A DNA stretch of 18,522 nt from Pseudomonadota bacterium (GCA_023388965.1 JAEWFF010000060.1:1-18522), one strand, 5' to 3'. Positions 1 through 7,118 are shown, numbered from the stretch's first letter. Numbers and translations are program-made. The notes: generated by a model from the letters alone, not told the origin.

Positions 1-50
1 GTTCAGGCCGCTCCTCAGGGTGAGGGCGGAACTCATAATGGGCGAACCGC

Positions 51-668
51 ATGAACGATTTCAGCGAACTGGATTTCTGGGAAGACCGCTATTCGACGCC
101 GGAGTACAGGTTCGGCAAGGCGCCGAACGAATTCCTCGTCCGCTGCGCACCGCTCCTGCCGAAAACCGGAAAAGCCCTCGCCGTCGCCGATGGCGAGGGC
201 CGCAACGGTGTATGGCTCGCGCATCAGAGGCTCGATGTCGTGGCGACCGAATTCTCGCCCTCTGCGCTGGAAAAGGCCCGGGCCCTCGCTGCCGAACAGG
301 GCGTCAGCGTGACCTTCATCGAAACGGACGTGCATAGCTGGCCCTATCCGGAGCAGGCTTTCGATGTCGTCGTGGAAATCTTCACCCAGTTCAGCACGCC
401 CGAACAGCGGGCGGTCAAATGGGCCGGCATGCGTCGCGCACTCAAACCCGGCGGCCTGCTGATCCTGCGCGGCTATACGCCGAAACAGCTCGATTACGGC
501 ACCGGCGGCCCGAAGAACATCGAGCATCTCTACACGCGGCAGATGCTTGAAAGCGCCTTCGGCGATTTCGACGATGTACGCATCGTCGAGGAAGAGATCG
601 AGCTTCGGGAAGGCCCCGGCCATGCCGGCATGTCGGCGGTGATCGGCCTGACGGGAAGGAAGGGGTAG
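51..668 (+). CDS. Class I SAM-dependent methyltransferase
   Basis: The 205-aa product looks like a soluble class I methyltransferase that moves a methyl group from S-adenosylmethionine to an unknown acceptor. The N-terminus (FWEDRYS...YRFGKAPNEFL) is typical of the small TehB-like group. SAM motif I is slightly degenerate (VADGEGRNGVWLA, about residues 45-57). A motif-II-like acidic strand (VVATEF), a post-II aspartate (IETDVHSWPY), a DVVVEIFTQF strand and the late motif LKPGGLLILRGYTPKQ follow in the right order and spacing. The start at 51 places the conserved N-terminus correctly, although no clear Shine-Dalgarno precedes it. The gene stands alone, convergent with the chemotaxis gene, with strong hairpins right after its stop. 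The substrate cannot be told; a role in tellurite or thiol methylation would be a guess from family resemblance. Confidence 0.85.
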   Translation: MNDFSELDFWEDRYSTPEYRFGKAPNEFLVRCAPLLPKTGKALAVADGEGRNGVWLAHQRLDVVATEFSPSALEKARALAAEQGVSVTFIETDVHSWPYPEQAFDVVVEIFTQFSTPEQRAVKWAGMRRALKPGGLLILRGYTPKQLDYGTGGPKNIEHLYTRQMLESAFGDFDDVRIVEEEIELREGPGHAGMSAVIGLTGRKG

Positions 669-670
669 CA

Positions 671-740
671 GTACTCCTTCTCCCCTTGAGGGAGAAGGAG
701 TACTCGCAAGCGACAGCTTGCGAGCGAGGATGAGGGGGAG
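671..740 (+). repeat. Two-hairpin intergenic repeat, module 1 (possible terminator)
   Basis: This begins 3 nt after the methyltransferase stop. Hairpin 1 is a perfect 14-bp stem (671-684 with 690-703) and a CTTGA loop. Hairpin 2 follows directly: CTCGCAAGC, loop GACA, GCTTGCGAG (703-724). A G-rich tail (GGATGAGGGGGAG) ends the module. Hairpin 1 may end transcription of the methyltransferase gene, but no U-tract follows, so a repeat element is the better description. It shares the hairpin-hairpin-G-tail layout with the two modules downstream. Confidence 0.7.
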
Positions 741-774
741 AGTCGCGATTTAGGTGTTTGCCGCCCCCTTCCCT

Positions 775-826
775 CCCTCCCCTGAAAGGGGAGGGCGAGT
801 CATGCGCAGCATGACCGGGGTGGGGT
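775..826 (+). repeat. Two-hairpin intergenic repeat, module 2
   Basis: Hairpin 1 is a 9-bp stem with GAA loop (775-783 with 787-795). A linker GCGA-type joins it to hairpin 2, GTCATGC-GCA-GCATGAC (799-815). The tail is CCGGGGTGGGGT. It is matched by module 3 in the opposite orientation. Both keep the loop GAA, the GGGAGGGCGA linker and the GGGGTGGGG tail, while the stem bases differ and still pair. Confidence 0.75.
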
Positions 827-852
827 GAGATGGCGGTCTATCGAGAGAATAA

Positions 853-907
853 CCCCCACCCCGCTCGCCTGACGGCGAGTCGCCCTCCCCCGCTTCGCGG
901 AGGAGGG
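853..907 (-). repeat. Two-hairpin intergenic repeat, module 3 (inverted copy)
   Basis: Read on the minus strand this has the same order as module 2. Hairpin 1 is an 11-bp stem with one mismatch and GAA loop (883-893 with 897-907), then GGGAGGGCGA, then hairpin 2 (CTCGCC, 4-nt loop, GGCGAG, 864-879), then CGGGGTGGGGG. Modules 2 and 3 form an inverted pair, like a BIME made of two REP elements, in the gap between two convergent genes. Confidence 0.75.
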
Positions 908-933
908 AGGGCGCCGGATATTCCGAGGCGTCC

Positions 934-2349
934 CTACGCCGCGACCTTGTCGAGGAATTCCTTGACCGCGTTGCGCAGCTGCGTCGCCACCGCATTCACC
1001 TGCTCGGAGGCGTCGAGCACGGTCTGCGCCGAGCTCTGCATGGAATGTGCGACGCGGGTCACATCGTCGAGCGTATCGGCGATGGCGCGGCTCGCTTCCG
1101 CCACGCTGCCGACATTGTGCGAAATTTCGCCGGTCGCCGTGTTCTGCTGCGCAACCGATTCCGCGACGGAGGACGTGTCCTCGTTGATCTCCTGCATACG
1201 GCCCGTCATGCCGGTCATCGCCTCGACAACGGTGCTCGTGAACGACTGCACCTCGCCGATCTGCTGGCCGATCTCCTCGGTCGCCTTCGAGGTCTGCGTC
1301 GCAAGCGATTTCACCTCGGATGCAACGACGGCGAAACCCTTGCCGGCCTCGCCCGCGCGCGCGGCCTCGATGGTCGCGTTCAGCGCCAGAAGATTGGTCT
1401 GCTCGGCGATGCCGTGAATGACGCCGATGATTTCGGTGATCTTCTGGCTGACCTGCGAAAGATTGCTGATCTGGGCGCTCGTGCCTTCGGCTTCGCTGGT
1501 CGTGCCGCGCACGATTTCGTTGGTACGTGCGATGCGGCGGTTGATCTCGCCGATCGAGATTGCCATCTGCTCGGCCGCCGCGGCGACGGATTGCACATTG
1601 ATCGAGGCTTCGCTGGCGGTCTGCGCCGCGCTCTGCACACGCTCGGACGTCGCGCCCGACGATTCCAGCAGCGCGCTCGCCATTTCGCGCATCTTGTCCG
1701 CGCTCTCGGTGGTCGAGTTCAGAAGCTCTTCCGTCTGTTTGCGGAAATCGCCGATGATTTCGGAAATGATCGTCTTGCGCTTCTGCTCGTCCTGCGAGGC
1801 GGAGGCCGCGAGCGCCGCCTTGCGGCGTGCGGTGATGTCCTCATAGGTGTCGATCCAGCCGCCGCCGGCCATCAGGCCCGGCGTCGCAGCAATGATGCGC
1901 CCGTCTTCGAGTTCCGCTGAACTGCTGGCCACCGTGCCGTTGGCGATCTTCGCGGCATGTTCGGCCGCGAACGCATCCGGATCGCCCGCAAATGTGCCGT
2001 TGTCCTTGCGCGCCGCCAGAATGTCGCGCTGGGAAATGCCCGGCTTCACCCGCGTATGGTCGAGTTTGTACATTTCGAGGAAGCGCGCATTGCAGAAGAC
2101 CATGCGTCCCGACGCATCGAACATGCACAGCCCCTGGGGCATGTTGTCGAGCACGGACGAAAGAAGCCTGTTGCGCCGGGATAGAAGGTACGCACCGACG
2201 CCGAGAGCGACGCCGATCCCGGCAAGAACGAGAGGTGCGAGCCCCGAGCCGATCGGAACGCCGTAAAGCCAGACAGCGGTCCCGACCGCTCCCAGGCAGG
2301 CAAGAACGACAAGGATCAGCTTGACATTGCGTCCGGTCATTTTCGGCAT
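934..2349 (-). CDS. Methyl-accepting chemotaxis protein with cytoplasmic PAS domain
   Basis: This is a chemoreceptor-type signal transducer expected to drive CheA/CheW. From the chosen start it is about 471 aa. Two closely spaced hydrophobic segments (about residues 10-32 and 37-56) are joined by only a few residues, so there is no periplasmic sensor domain. A PAS domain follows (about 61-175: VLDNMPQGLCMFD ... WIDTYEDITARRKA), then a long coiled-coil signalling domain. Its hairpin tip (IAEQTNLLALNATIEAARAG, EAGKGFAVVA) is nearly invariant among MCPs. The C-terminus carries no CheR-binding pentapeptide. ATG codons lie at 2364, 2349 and 2340. I chose 2349 because a purine-rich GGGGGTGGGG precedes it; the frame is open up to 2490 but that part looks non-coding. 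No che genes are nearby, so it is an orphan receptor sensing an internal cue, perhaps redox or a ligand bound by PAS. Confidence 0.9.
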   Translation of the reverse strand: MPKMTGRNVKLILVVLACLGAVGTAVWLYGVPIGSGLAPLVLAGIGVALGVGAYLLSRRNRLLSSVLDNMPQGLCMFDASGRMVFCNARFLEMYKLDHTRVKPGISQRDILAARKDNGTFAGDPDAFAAEHAAKIANGTVASSSAELEDGRIIAATPGLMAGGGWIDTYEDITARRKAALAASASQDEQKRKTIISEIIGDFRKQTEELLNSTTESADKMREMASALLESSGATSERVQSAAQTASEASINVQSVAAAAEQMAISIGEINRRIARTNEIVRGTTSEAEGTSAQISNLSQVSQKITEIIGVIHGIAEQTNLLALNATIEAARAGEAGKGFAVVASEVKSLATQTSKATEEIGQQIGEVQSFTSTVVEAMTGMTGRMQEINEDTSSVAESVAQQNTATGEISHNVGSVAEASRAIADTLDDVTRVAHSMQSSAQTVLDASEQVNAVATQLRNAVKEFLDKVAA

Positions 2350-2541
2350 AGGCCCCACCCCCATGGTTAATGGAATGTCGGGCCCAATGATTGTTTTGCC
2401 GTTAATTTGGGCGGGCGTGCGAACAATTCTTCCACAGGCCGCCGGTGCGCCGTCCGGACATACGAAGCGGCCCGGCGAGACGAAATTCACGCGTCAATGC
2501 AGGCACATAACCGAAACCGGCCGGGTCGCGTCCGGTTTGTG

Positions 2542-2569
2542 ATGACAAATCCCCGTTTCTTCCTAGAAT
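2542..2569 (+). promoter_or_regulatory. Candidate sigma-70-type promoter for the 47-aa gene
   Basis: ATGACA (2542-2547), a 16-bp spacer and TAGAAT (2564-2569) match the -35 and -10 consensus at five of six bases each. The predicted start near 2576 leaves a leader of about 68 nt before the ATG at 2644. The call rests on consensus matching alone. Confidence 0.45.
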
Positions 2570-2643
2570 ATGTCCAAAGAACACAGAGACCCCGGGCACG
2601 GGGCACGAGGTTTCCTGAGGTTGCGTCTCTATGGAGGTGAGCC

Positions 2644-2787
2644 ATGTCGAGGGACCGTAAGGGCATGTTGATGGCCGGCGGAGCGCTGGTCCTTGCCGTC
2701 GTTTTGCAGATCGGTGTTTTCATGTTCGCCGGCGGGCCGGGCCCCGCATCGCCGGTCGCCGAAGCGATGAACGTGCCGGTAAAATAA
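2644..2787 (+). CDS. Small single-helix membrane protein (47 aa), function unknown
   Basis: The 47-aa product has a basic start (MSRDRKG), one hydrophobic helix (about residues 8-29: MLMAGGALVLAVVLQIGVFMF) and a short Gly/Pro/Ala-rich tail ending NVPVK. That predicts a membrane-anchored peptide with the N-terminus inside. The strongest evidence for a real gene is a near-perfect Shine-Dalgarno, GGAGGTGA (2633-2640), 3-4 nt before the ATG, with a promoter-like pair further upstream. I do not recognise the family. It stands alone between the divergent chemoreceptor gene and a minus-strand small gene. Confidence 0.6.
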   Translation: MSRDRKGMLMAGGALVLAVVLQIGVFMFAGGPGPASPVAEAMNVPVK

Positions 2788-2921
2788 GGGCTTAGCCGCG
2801 CCGAAGACCCGGCAGGGCGATGCGCGGCATGAGCGATTGCGAAAGATGCGGCGCGGCTGCGCTCATGCGGCCGCGCATGTGGAAGCGTGTTCCCCGGTTC
2901 CGGGAGCCGGTGCCCGCGCGC

Positions 2922-3029
2922 CTAGCGCAGATTGGTGTAGAGCGCGAAGCCCGACACCAGGACCAGAAACACAGCAAAACCGATGGCGAATACCTTGCCG
3001 TTCACACCGACACCCCGTTTGCGCCCCAT
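2922..3029 (-). CDS. Tiny single-helix membrane protein (35 aa), tentative
   Basis: This ORF encodes a basic N-terminus (MGRKRGVGVNGK), one strong hydrophobic helix (VFAIGFAVFLVLVSGFALY) and the tail TNLR. The plus-inside charge pattern and the clean helix suggest a real membrane peptide, since a chance ORF in GC-rich DNA seldom gives this layout. The Shine-Dalgarno is poor (GGCCGGG about 6 nt upstream). A perfect 8-bp hairpin (3043-3061) sits 13 nt before the start codon. I do not recognise the family. The 134 nt between it and the 47-aa gene hold only a near-palindrome (2894-2910). Confidence 0.45.
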   Translation of the reverse strand: MGRKRGVGVNGKVFAIGFAVFLVLVSGFALYTNLR

Positions 3030-3042
3030 TCAGACCCGGCCT

Positions 3043-3061
3043 TCGCCTGCACGGCAGGCGA
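3043..3061. other. Perfect 8-bp hairpin upstream of the 35-aa gene
   Basis: TCGCCTGC, loop ACG, GCAGGCGA. It lies between the divergent starts of the 35-aa gene (minus, ATG at 3029) and the hydrolase gene (plus, from 3171). It could be an operator, a leader structure or chance in GC-rich DNA. Confidence 0.4.
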
Positions 3062-3170
3062 TCCCGATGGAGCATCCCGGAAATATAGACGACATTCCAA
3101 CGGCATACGAACCCGTCGGAAGCCATGTTCCTGAAAAGCGAACCTCTGGCGCCGCGCGGCGTTGAAATGC

Positions 3171-4343
3171 ATGCTCAATAGACTTCCCGCGCTTTGTGCC
3201 CTGTTCGCCGCCCTTTTCGCCATGGCGCCGATGGCCGCACAGGCCGACCGTTTCTATGCGGCGCCCGCCGCCGAGATCGCCGGGCAGCCCGGTTCGATCA
3301 TCCGCGCCGAAACCTTCGCCGCCCCGCCTGGCGCATCGGCGGCCTATCGCATCGTCTACCGCTCGACCGATGCCGGCGGCCGGCCCATCGCCGTGTCGGG
3401 CGTGGTCATCGTTCCGTCCGCCCCGGCTCCGCCGGGCGGACGCCGGATCGTGAGCTGGGGGCATGCGACGTCGGGCATCGCCCCGAACTGCGCGCGCTCG
3501 ATGTATGGCAGCCTCTATTCGAATATGTACGGCCTGCAGGACATGCTAGCGCGCGGCTATGTCGTGGCCGCGACCGATTATCCGGGCCTCGGCGTTTCCG
3601 GCGTGCACGCCTATCTGATCGGCGCGTCGCAAGGCCATGCCATGCTCGATGCCGCGCGCGCGGCCCGCGCTCTGCCGGAAGCGCAAGCCGGCGATGTCTT
3701 CATCCCCGCCGGTTATTCGCAGGGCGCCCATGCGGCCCTGTTCGCCGGCAATCTCGCGGCGAGCTACGCGCCCGAACTCACGCTCGCCGGCATCGCCGCC
3801 GCGGCCCCGCCGACCGATCTTGCCGAACTGATGCGCGAAGGCGGCGGCGATCCGATCGGCCGGGTCTTCGCCACCTTCGCGCTGATGTCGTGGTCGAAGC
3901 TGTACGGGCTTCCGCTCGACGGTGTGCTGGCCCCGGCCGTCGGCAAGGTCGCGGCCAACATCGCCTCCGAATGCAATCTGGAAGCCGGCTCCGCGTTCAA
4001 GATCATGTTCGCCGAACAGGCGTTCGAGCGCGAGGGATTCCTGAAGAAGGATCTGACGCATCTGCCGCGCTGGAAGGCCCTGATGGCGAAAAATTCGCCC
4101 GCGCCGACGCCGCAGGGCGTTCCGGTTTTCATTGCGCAGGGCACGAACGATCATCTCGTCCGGCCTGCCGTCACGCAGGTCTATGCCGCGAAACTCTGTT
4201 CGCGCGGCACAAGGCTGACCTTTGTTCCGGTCCGCGGCGGCCATGAGAATGTGGGCCGCCTGAGCGCCGCACCCATGGTCGAATGGATGTCGGACCGCTT
4301 CGCCGGCAGGCGCGCGCCGGACGATTGCGGCTCGGTGTCCTGA
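3171..4343 (+). CDS. Secreted alpha/beta hydrolase, secretory-lipase (LIP) type
   Basis: This is a predicted periplasmic or secreted serine esterase/lipase of about 390 aa. The first 25 residues form a classical Sec signal peptide (hydrophobic core LCALFAALFAMAP, cleavage after MAAQA). The mature part has the layout of the secretory lipase family: the oxyanion-region segment VSWGHATSG, the GYVVAATDYPGLG strand, the nucleophile elbow GYSQG (Ser at about 183), the acid in GTNDHLV (Asp about 327) and the base in GGHENVG (His about 358). The frame opens with a TTG at 3162, nine bases upstream. I prefer the ATG at 3171 because it gives the cleaner signal peptide; neither start has a good Shine-Dalgarno. 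The gene ends 4 bp before the converging cupin gene. The substrate is unknown; a carboxylic ester is likely. Confidence 0.85.
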   Translation: MLNRLPALCALFAALFAMAPMAAQADRFYAAPAAEIAGQPGSIIRAETFAAPPGASAAYRIVYRSTDAGGRPIAVSGVVIVPSAPAPPGGRRIVSWGHATSGIAPNCARSMYGSLYSNMYGLQDMLARGYVVAATDYPGLGVSGVHAYLIGASQGHAMLDAARAARALPEAQAGDVFIPAGYSQGAHAALFAGNLAASYAPELTLAGIAAAAPPTDLAELMREGGGDPIGRVFATFALMSWSKLYGLPLDGVLAPAVGKVAANIASECNLEAGSAFKIMFAEQAFEREGFLKKDLTHLPRWKALMAKNSPAPTPQGVPVFIAQGTNDHLVRPAVTQVYAAKLCSRGTRLTFVPVRGGHENVGRLSAAPMVEWMSDRFAGRRAPDDCGSVS

Positions 4344-4347
4344 CGGA

Positions 4348-4770
4348 TCAGGCCGGCTCCCAGCCTTTCGGCGCCATTTCAAAACCCTCGAACTGGAAAC
4401 CCGGCGCCACCGTGCAGCCGACAAGGCTCCAATGGCCGAGGCTTTCGGCGGCCTGCCACACACCGGCGGGCACGACGAGTTGCGGCCGCTCCCCGGTCAG
4501 GAGATTGGGACCGAGCACGCGCACATCCGTGCCCTGTCCGTAGCGCGACAGGCGCAATTGCAGCGCATCGCCGGCGTAATGATGCCAGGTCTCGGCGGCA
4601 TCGACCTTGTGCCAGTGCGAACGCTCGCCACGCCGCAGGAGAAAATAGATCGCCGTCGAGACGGCGCGCCCGGCCATGATTTTCGGATCGCGAAAGGACT
4701 CGACGTAATGACCGCCTTCGGGATGCGGCTTCATGCCGAGAAGGCGGATGATGTCCTTCGCATTCTGCAT
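4348..4770 (-). CDS. DUF985 (cupin_5) family protein
   Basis: The 140-aa single-domain cupin matches the DUF985 group from end to end: LGMKPHPEGGHYVESFRD at the start, the metal-site strand SHWHKVDAAETWHHYAG (His 52, 54, 63, 64 are candidate ligands), then VPAGVWQAAE and GCTVAPGFQFEGFEM at the end. Its length is normal for the family. The biochemical role of DUF985 is not settled; sugar-nucleotide or small-molecule binding is usually assumed. It starts 5 nt after the stop of the creatininase-like gene and so should be the last gene of a three-gene operon with it and the pyroglutamyl-peptidase gene. Confidence 0.88.
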   Translation of the reverse strand: MQNAKDIIRLLGMKPHPEGGHYVESFRDPKIMAGRAVSTAIYFLLRRGERSHWHKVDAAETWHHYAGDALQLRLSRYGQGTDVRVLGPNLLTGERPQLVVPAGVWQAAESLGHWSLVGCTVAPGFQFEGFEMAPKGWEPA

Positions 4771-4775
4771 GGCGA

Positions 4776-5585
4776 TCAGCCGCGCGGGCCTTTGGCCAGC
4801 CGGTCGAACGAAAATTCCCGCACATCGCCGAGAAGCTCGACGAACGCCTTGGCGCCATGGCGCGCGGCGGCCTCGCCCTTGGCGGCGGACGCATTCGCCG
4901 CATTGCCGAGCACGCCATGCGCGTTGAGATCCTGCGCCATCCAGCTGAAGCCCGCGGGCCGGCCCGTCCGCAGCCGGACGAAATCCTTTTCCATCTGCGC
5001 GGCTTCGGACGGGAAGTCCGCGAGCTTGTCCTGACGCACGAGATCGGTGCGGAAGGCCAGCATGAGGCTGGTCTCGATATCGCCGCCGTGCACGCCGTGC
5101 GCGATCTCCTGGGCGGAGAACAGATTGTCGGGATAGCCGAAGCGCGCAAAGCTCGTCGTCACCGCCAGCATGTCGAAATCCGCGCGCAATTCGCGCGCTG
5201 CGATCTCCATGAGGCCGTTATTGCCGCCGTGGGACGAGACGAAGACGATCTTGCGAATGCCCGCGCGCGCAACATTGCGGCCAATCTCGACCCAGGATCG
5301 AAGCGCGGTTTCGGCCGAGATCGTGAGCGTGCCGGGAAAATCGCGATGCTCGGGCGACAGGCAGATCGTCTGTACGGGGAGGAAGGTCGCCGGCAGGTCC
5401 TCCGGCAGAAGGCCGATCACGCGCTCCAGATAGCCGTGCATGATTTCGGTGTCGGTCGATAGCGGCAGATGCGGACCATGCTGCTCGGTCGCGGCAAGCG
5501 GAACCACGGCAATCCATTTGGCCGTGTCGCCGGACTGGAAATCCGTCCAGGCCATATCGCCCCATCGGCGTTTCGGGAGATTCAT
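4776..5585 (-). CDS. Creatininase-family metal-dependent amidohydrolase
   Basis: The 269-aa product is a cytoplasmic di-metal amidohydrolase of the creatininase family, whose members open cyclic or linear amides (creatinine, FAPy compounds, mycofactocin precursor). The expected ligand motifs are present: TEQHGPHLPLSTDT (Glu 34, His 36, Asp 45), SSHGGNNG (His 119) and HGGDIETS (Glu 171). The start at 5585 is supported by GAGGTGGC just upstream and by an ATGA overlap with the stop of the pyroglutamyl-peptidase gene; the open frame further upstream lies inside that gene. The motif at position 120 reads HGGN instead of the HYEN of true creatininase, so I do not call it creatininase itself. The operon partner, also an amide hydrolase, hints at a shared lactam or cyclic-amide pathway. 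Confidence 0.88.
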   Translation of the reverse strand: MNLPKRRWGDMAWTDFQSGDTAKWIAVVPLAATEQHGPHLPLSTDTEIMHGYLERVIGLLPEDLPATFLPVQTICLSPEHRDFPGTLTISAETALRSWVEIGRNVARAGIRKIVFVSSHGGNNGLMEIAARELRADFDMLAVTTSFARFGYPDNLFSAQEIAHGVHGGDIETSLMLAFRTDLVRQDKLADFPSEAAQMEKDFVRLRTGRPAGFSWMAQDLNAHGVLGNAANASAAKGEAAARHGAKAFVELLGDVREFSFDRLAKGPRG

Positions 5586-6235
5586 GCTGCCACCTCGCAT
5601 CGCACCGCATGGCGCAGCACGATTTCCACACCGCGCACGCTCTGTTCCAGCGGCATGGACGGGCAATTCTCATGTGCCGCCGCCGCGGGCTCGTTTGCCG
5701 CCACCTGTTCGGGCAGGAGCGGCACATGCAGGAAAGTGGCCGCGTAATCCGTTCCCTGCCCCGCCGCGTTCAGCGCGAGATAGAGAAGCTGGTTGCACAG
5801 ATGGGTGCCGCAATCCTCCGAAACCTGGGCAGGGATACCGGCTGCATCGAGGGCCCGCACGGCGCCGTCGAGATCGGGCCAGGTCGCCACATGGCGCTCC
5901 GGCCCCTCATCGAGCACGCAGGCAACGCTGATCGTTATTCCCATCGCGTCCGGCGTGCGGAAATGGCGCCGGTTGGTGGCGAAACGCTCGAGACTGAGCC
6001 TGGCGCGGCCGGCGGCCTGCCCGGCCATGAGCAGGAATGCCGGCCGATGGATAGCAACGGCCTCGGTCAGCAGCGCCCCGGCCCGGCCGGTATCGACCGG
6101 GAGGATCAGGGTCTCGACCGGCATGCCCAGGCCATCCGCCAGCGTCTGCCGCCCCGGGGCCAGCGCGCGCACCAGCGCCTCGGAGGCATTGCTGCCGCCG
6201 TCGAAGGGGCCGAAACCTGTGATCAGGACCGTCAT
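5582..6235 (-). CDS. pcp: Pyroglutamyl-peptidase I-like cysteine peptidase (C15)
   Basis: The 217-aa protein belongs to peptidase family C15, which removes N-terminal pyroglutamate (5-oxoproline) from peptides. All three active-site regions are visible: ITGFGPFDGGSNAS at the N-terminus, the catalytic Glu in GQAAGRARLSLERFATN (Glu 83), the nucleophile in EDCGTHLCNQLLY (Cys 147) and the base in FLHVPLLPEQ (His 170). Their spacing agrees with the Glu-Cys-His triad of the family, and the length matches. It is the first gene of a minus-strand operon; its TGA overlaps the ATG of the creatininase-like gene. The ATG at 6235 begins the conserved first strand, but no good Shine-Dalgarno is seen. The family motifs are looser than in model Pcp proteins, so the substrate could be another gamma-lactam. 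Confidence 0.88.
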   Translation of the reverse strand: MTVLITGFGPFDGGSNASEALVRALAPGRQTLADGLGMPVETLILPVDTGRAGALLTEAVAIHRPAFLLMAGQAAGRARLSLERFATNRRHFRTPDAMGITISVACVLDEGPERHVATWPDLDGAVRALDAAGIPAQVSEDCGTHLCNQLLYLALNAAGQGTDYAATFLHVPLLPEQVAANEPAAAAHENCPSMPLEQSVRGVEIVLRHAVRCEVAA

Positions 6236-6318
6236 CGTGGGCGCAACCTAGGCAGAGGGCCTGCCCGGCACAAGCGCGGGATTGGTTCATCCTCGACGCT
6301 CCTGCTATCACCTCTGCC

Positions 6319-7092
6319 ATGCCCATCGTCCGCCTCATCCGCGTCTGCAAGGACTTCACCAATGGCGCGCGCGGCCTTGGCCCGATCGACCTCGATGTCG
6401 GACGGGGAGAGGCCGTGACGTTGATCGGCCCGTCGGGCTGCGGCAAGACCACCGCGCTCCGCCTGATCGCGGGGCTGGGCCGGCCGAGCGCGGGCGAGGT
6501 CGAGTGGCCGCAGGGCAAGCCCGAGATCGGCTATGTCTTTCAGGAGCCGACCCTGATGCCCTGGGCCTCGGCGTTTGCGAATGTCTGGCTGCCGCTGCGC
6601 CTGCGCGGCATCACGCGGGCCGAGGCGGCGCCGCGGGTCGAGGAGGCGCTGGAGCGCGTCGGGCTGCTTTCCTCGGCACGGCTGAAGCCGCACCAGCTTT
6701 CCGGCGGCATGCGGATGCGCGTGTCGATTGCCCGCGCGCTCGTCGCCCGCCCCGGCCTTCTCCTGATGGACGAGCCCTTCGCCGCGCTCGACGAGATCAC
6801 CCGCTTCCACCTCAACGACGAACTTCTCGCGCTGAAGGAACAGCTCGGCCTGACGCTCGTCTTCGTCACCCATTCCGTCTTCGAGGCGGTCTATCTATCC
6901 TCGCGCATCGTCGTCATGACGCCCGTGCCGGGCCGGATCGCCGCCGATATCGCCGTGCCCGAGCCCTTCCCCCGCACCGATGCGTTCCGGACCTCGGTGC
7001 CCTATGCGGCTCTGGCGCGCGACGTTTCGTCGGCGCTGCGCGCCTCATCCGAAAGCCGCCTCGACAGAACCGGAATCCCGGTCCAATCCTGA
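6319..7092 (+). CDS. ABC transporter ATP-binding protein (nitrate/sulfonate/taurine type)
   Basis: The 257-aa nucleotide-binding subunit of an importer is complete: Walker A GPSGCGKTT (37-45), Q-loop FQEPTLMPW (Gln 75), signature LSGGM (127-131), Walker B LLLMDEP (Asp 151, Glu 152) and H-loop VTHS (His 185). The Q-loop context (PTLMPWASAFANVWLPL) is typical of the SsuB/TauB/NrtD/ThiZ group. No permease or substrate-binding protein gene lies in the window, so the partners must be encoded elsewhere. No Shine-Dalgarno precedes the ATG. A weak TTGGTT-N18-TATCAC pair would place the transcript start almost at the ATG, so the message may be leaderless. The gene is divergent from the pyroglutamyl-peptidase operon, 83 bp away. 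Confidence 0.9.
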   Translation: MPIVRLIRVCKDFTNGARGLGPIDLDVGRGEAVTLIGPSGCGKTTALRLIAGLGRPSAGEVEWPQGKPEIGYVFQEPTLMPWASAFANVWLPLRLRGITRAEAAPRVEEALERVGLLSSARLKPHQLSGGMRMRVSIARALVARPGLLLMDEPFAALDEITRFHLNDELLALKEQLGLTLVFVTHSVFEAVYLSSRIVVMTPVPGRIAADIAVPEPFPRTDAFRTSVPYAALARDVSSALRASSESRLDRTGIPVQS

Positions 7093-7118
7093 TATCCGCT
7101 TCCTTCGAGTCCCTTTCC

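Noticed and set aside
13..25. Short hairpin CCTCA-GGG-TGAGG at the window start, like part of a common rhizobial repeat
   Set aside because: A five-bp stem and no neighbouring second hairpin; it is cut by the window edge and cannot be told from chance.
1045..1920. Long plus-strand open frame opposite the chemoreceptor gene
   Set aside because: It is a GC-rich shadow: Arg/Gly/Leu-rich, with no motif, antisense to a clear MCP signalling domain.
2788..2921. Minus-strand continuation (MRGRMSAAAPHLSQ...) downstream of the 35-aa gene
   Set aside because: No ribosome site, no helix or motif, and it is short; not separable from chance.
3030..3170. ECF (GGAAC-type) promoter for the hydrolase or the 35-aa gene
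   Set aside because: Only GGAAA/GGAAT-like fragments without a matching -10 at the right spacing.
6282..7118. N-terminal extension of the DMT transporter frame across the ABC ATPase gene
   Set aside because: The product of this part is Arg/Pro-rich and lies in another frame of a well-supported ATPase; the transporter homology starts near 7176.
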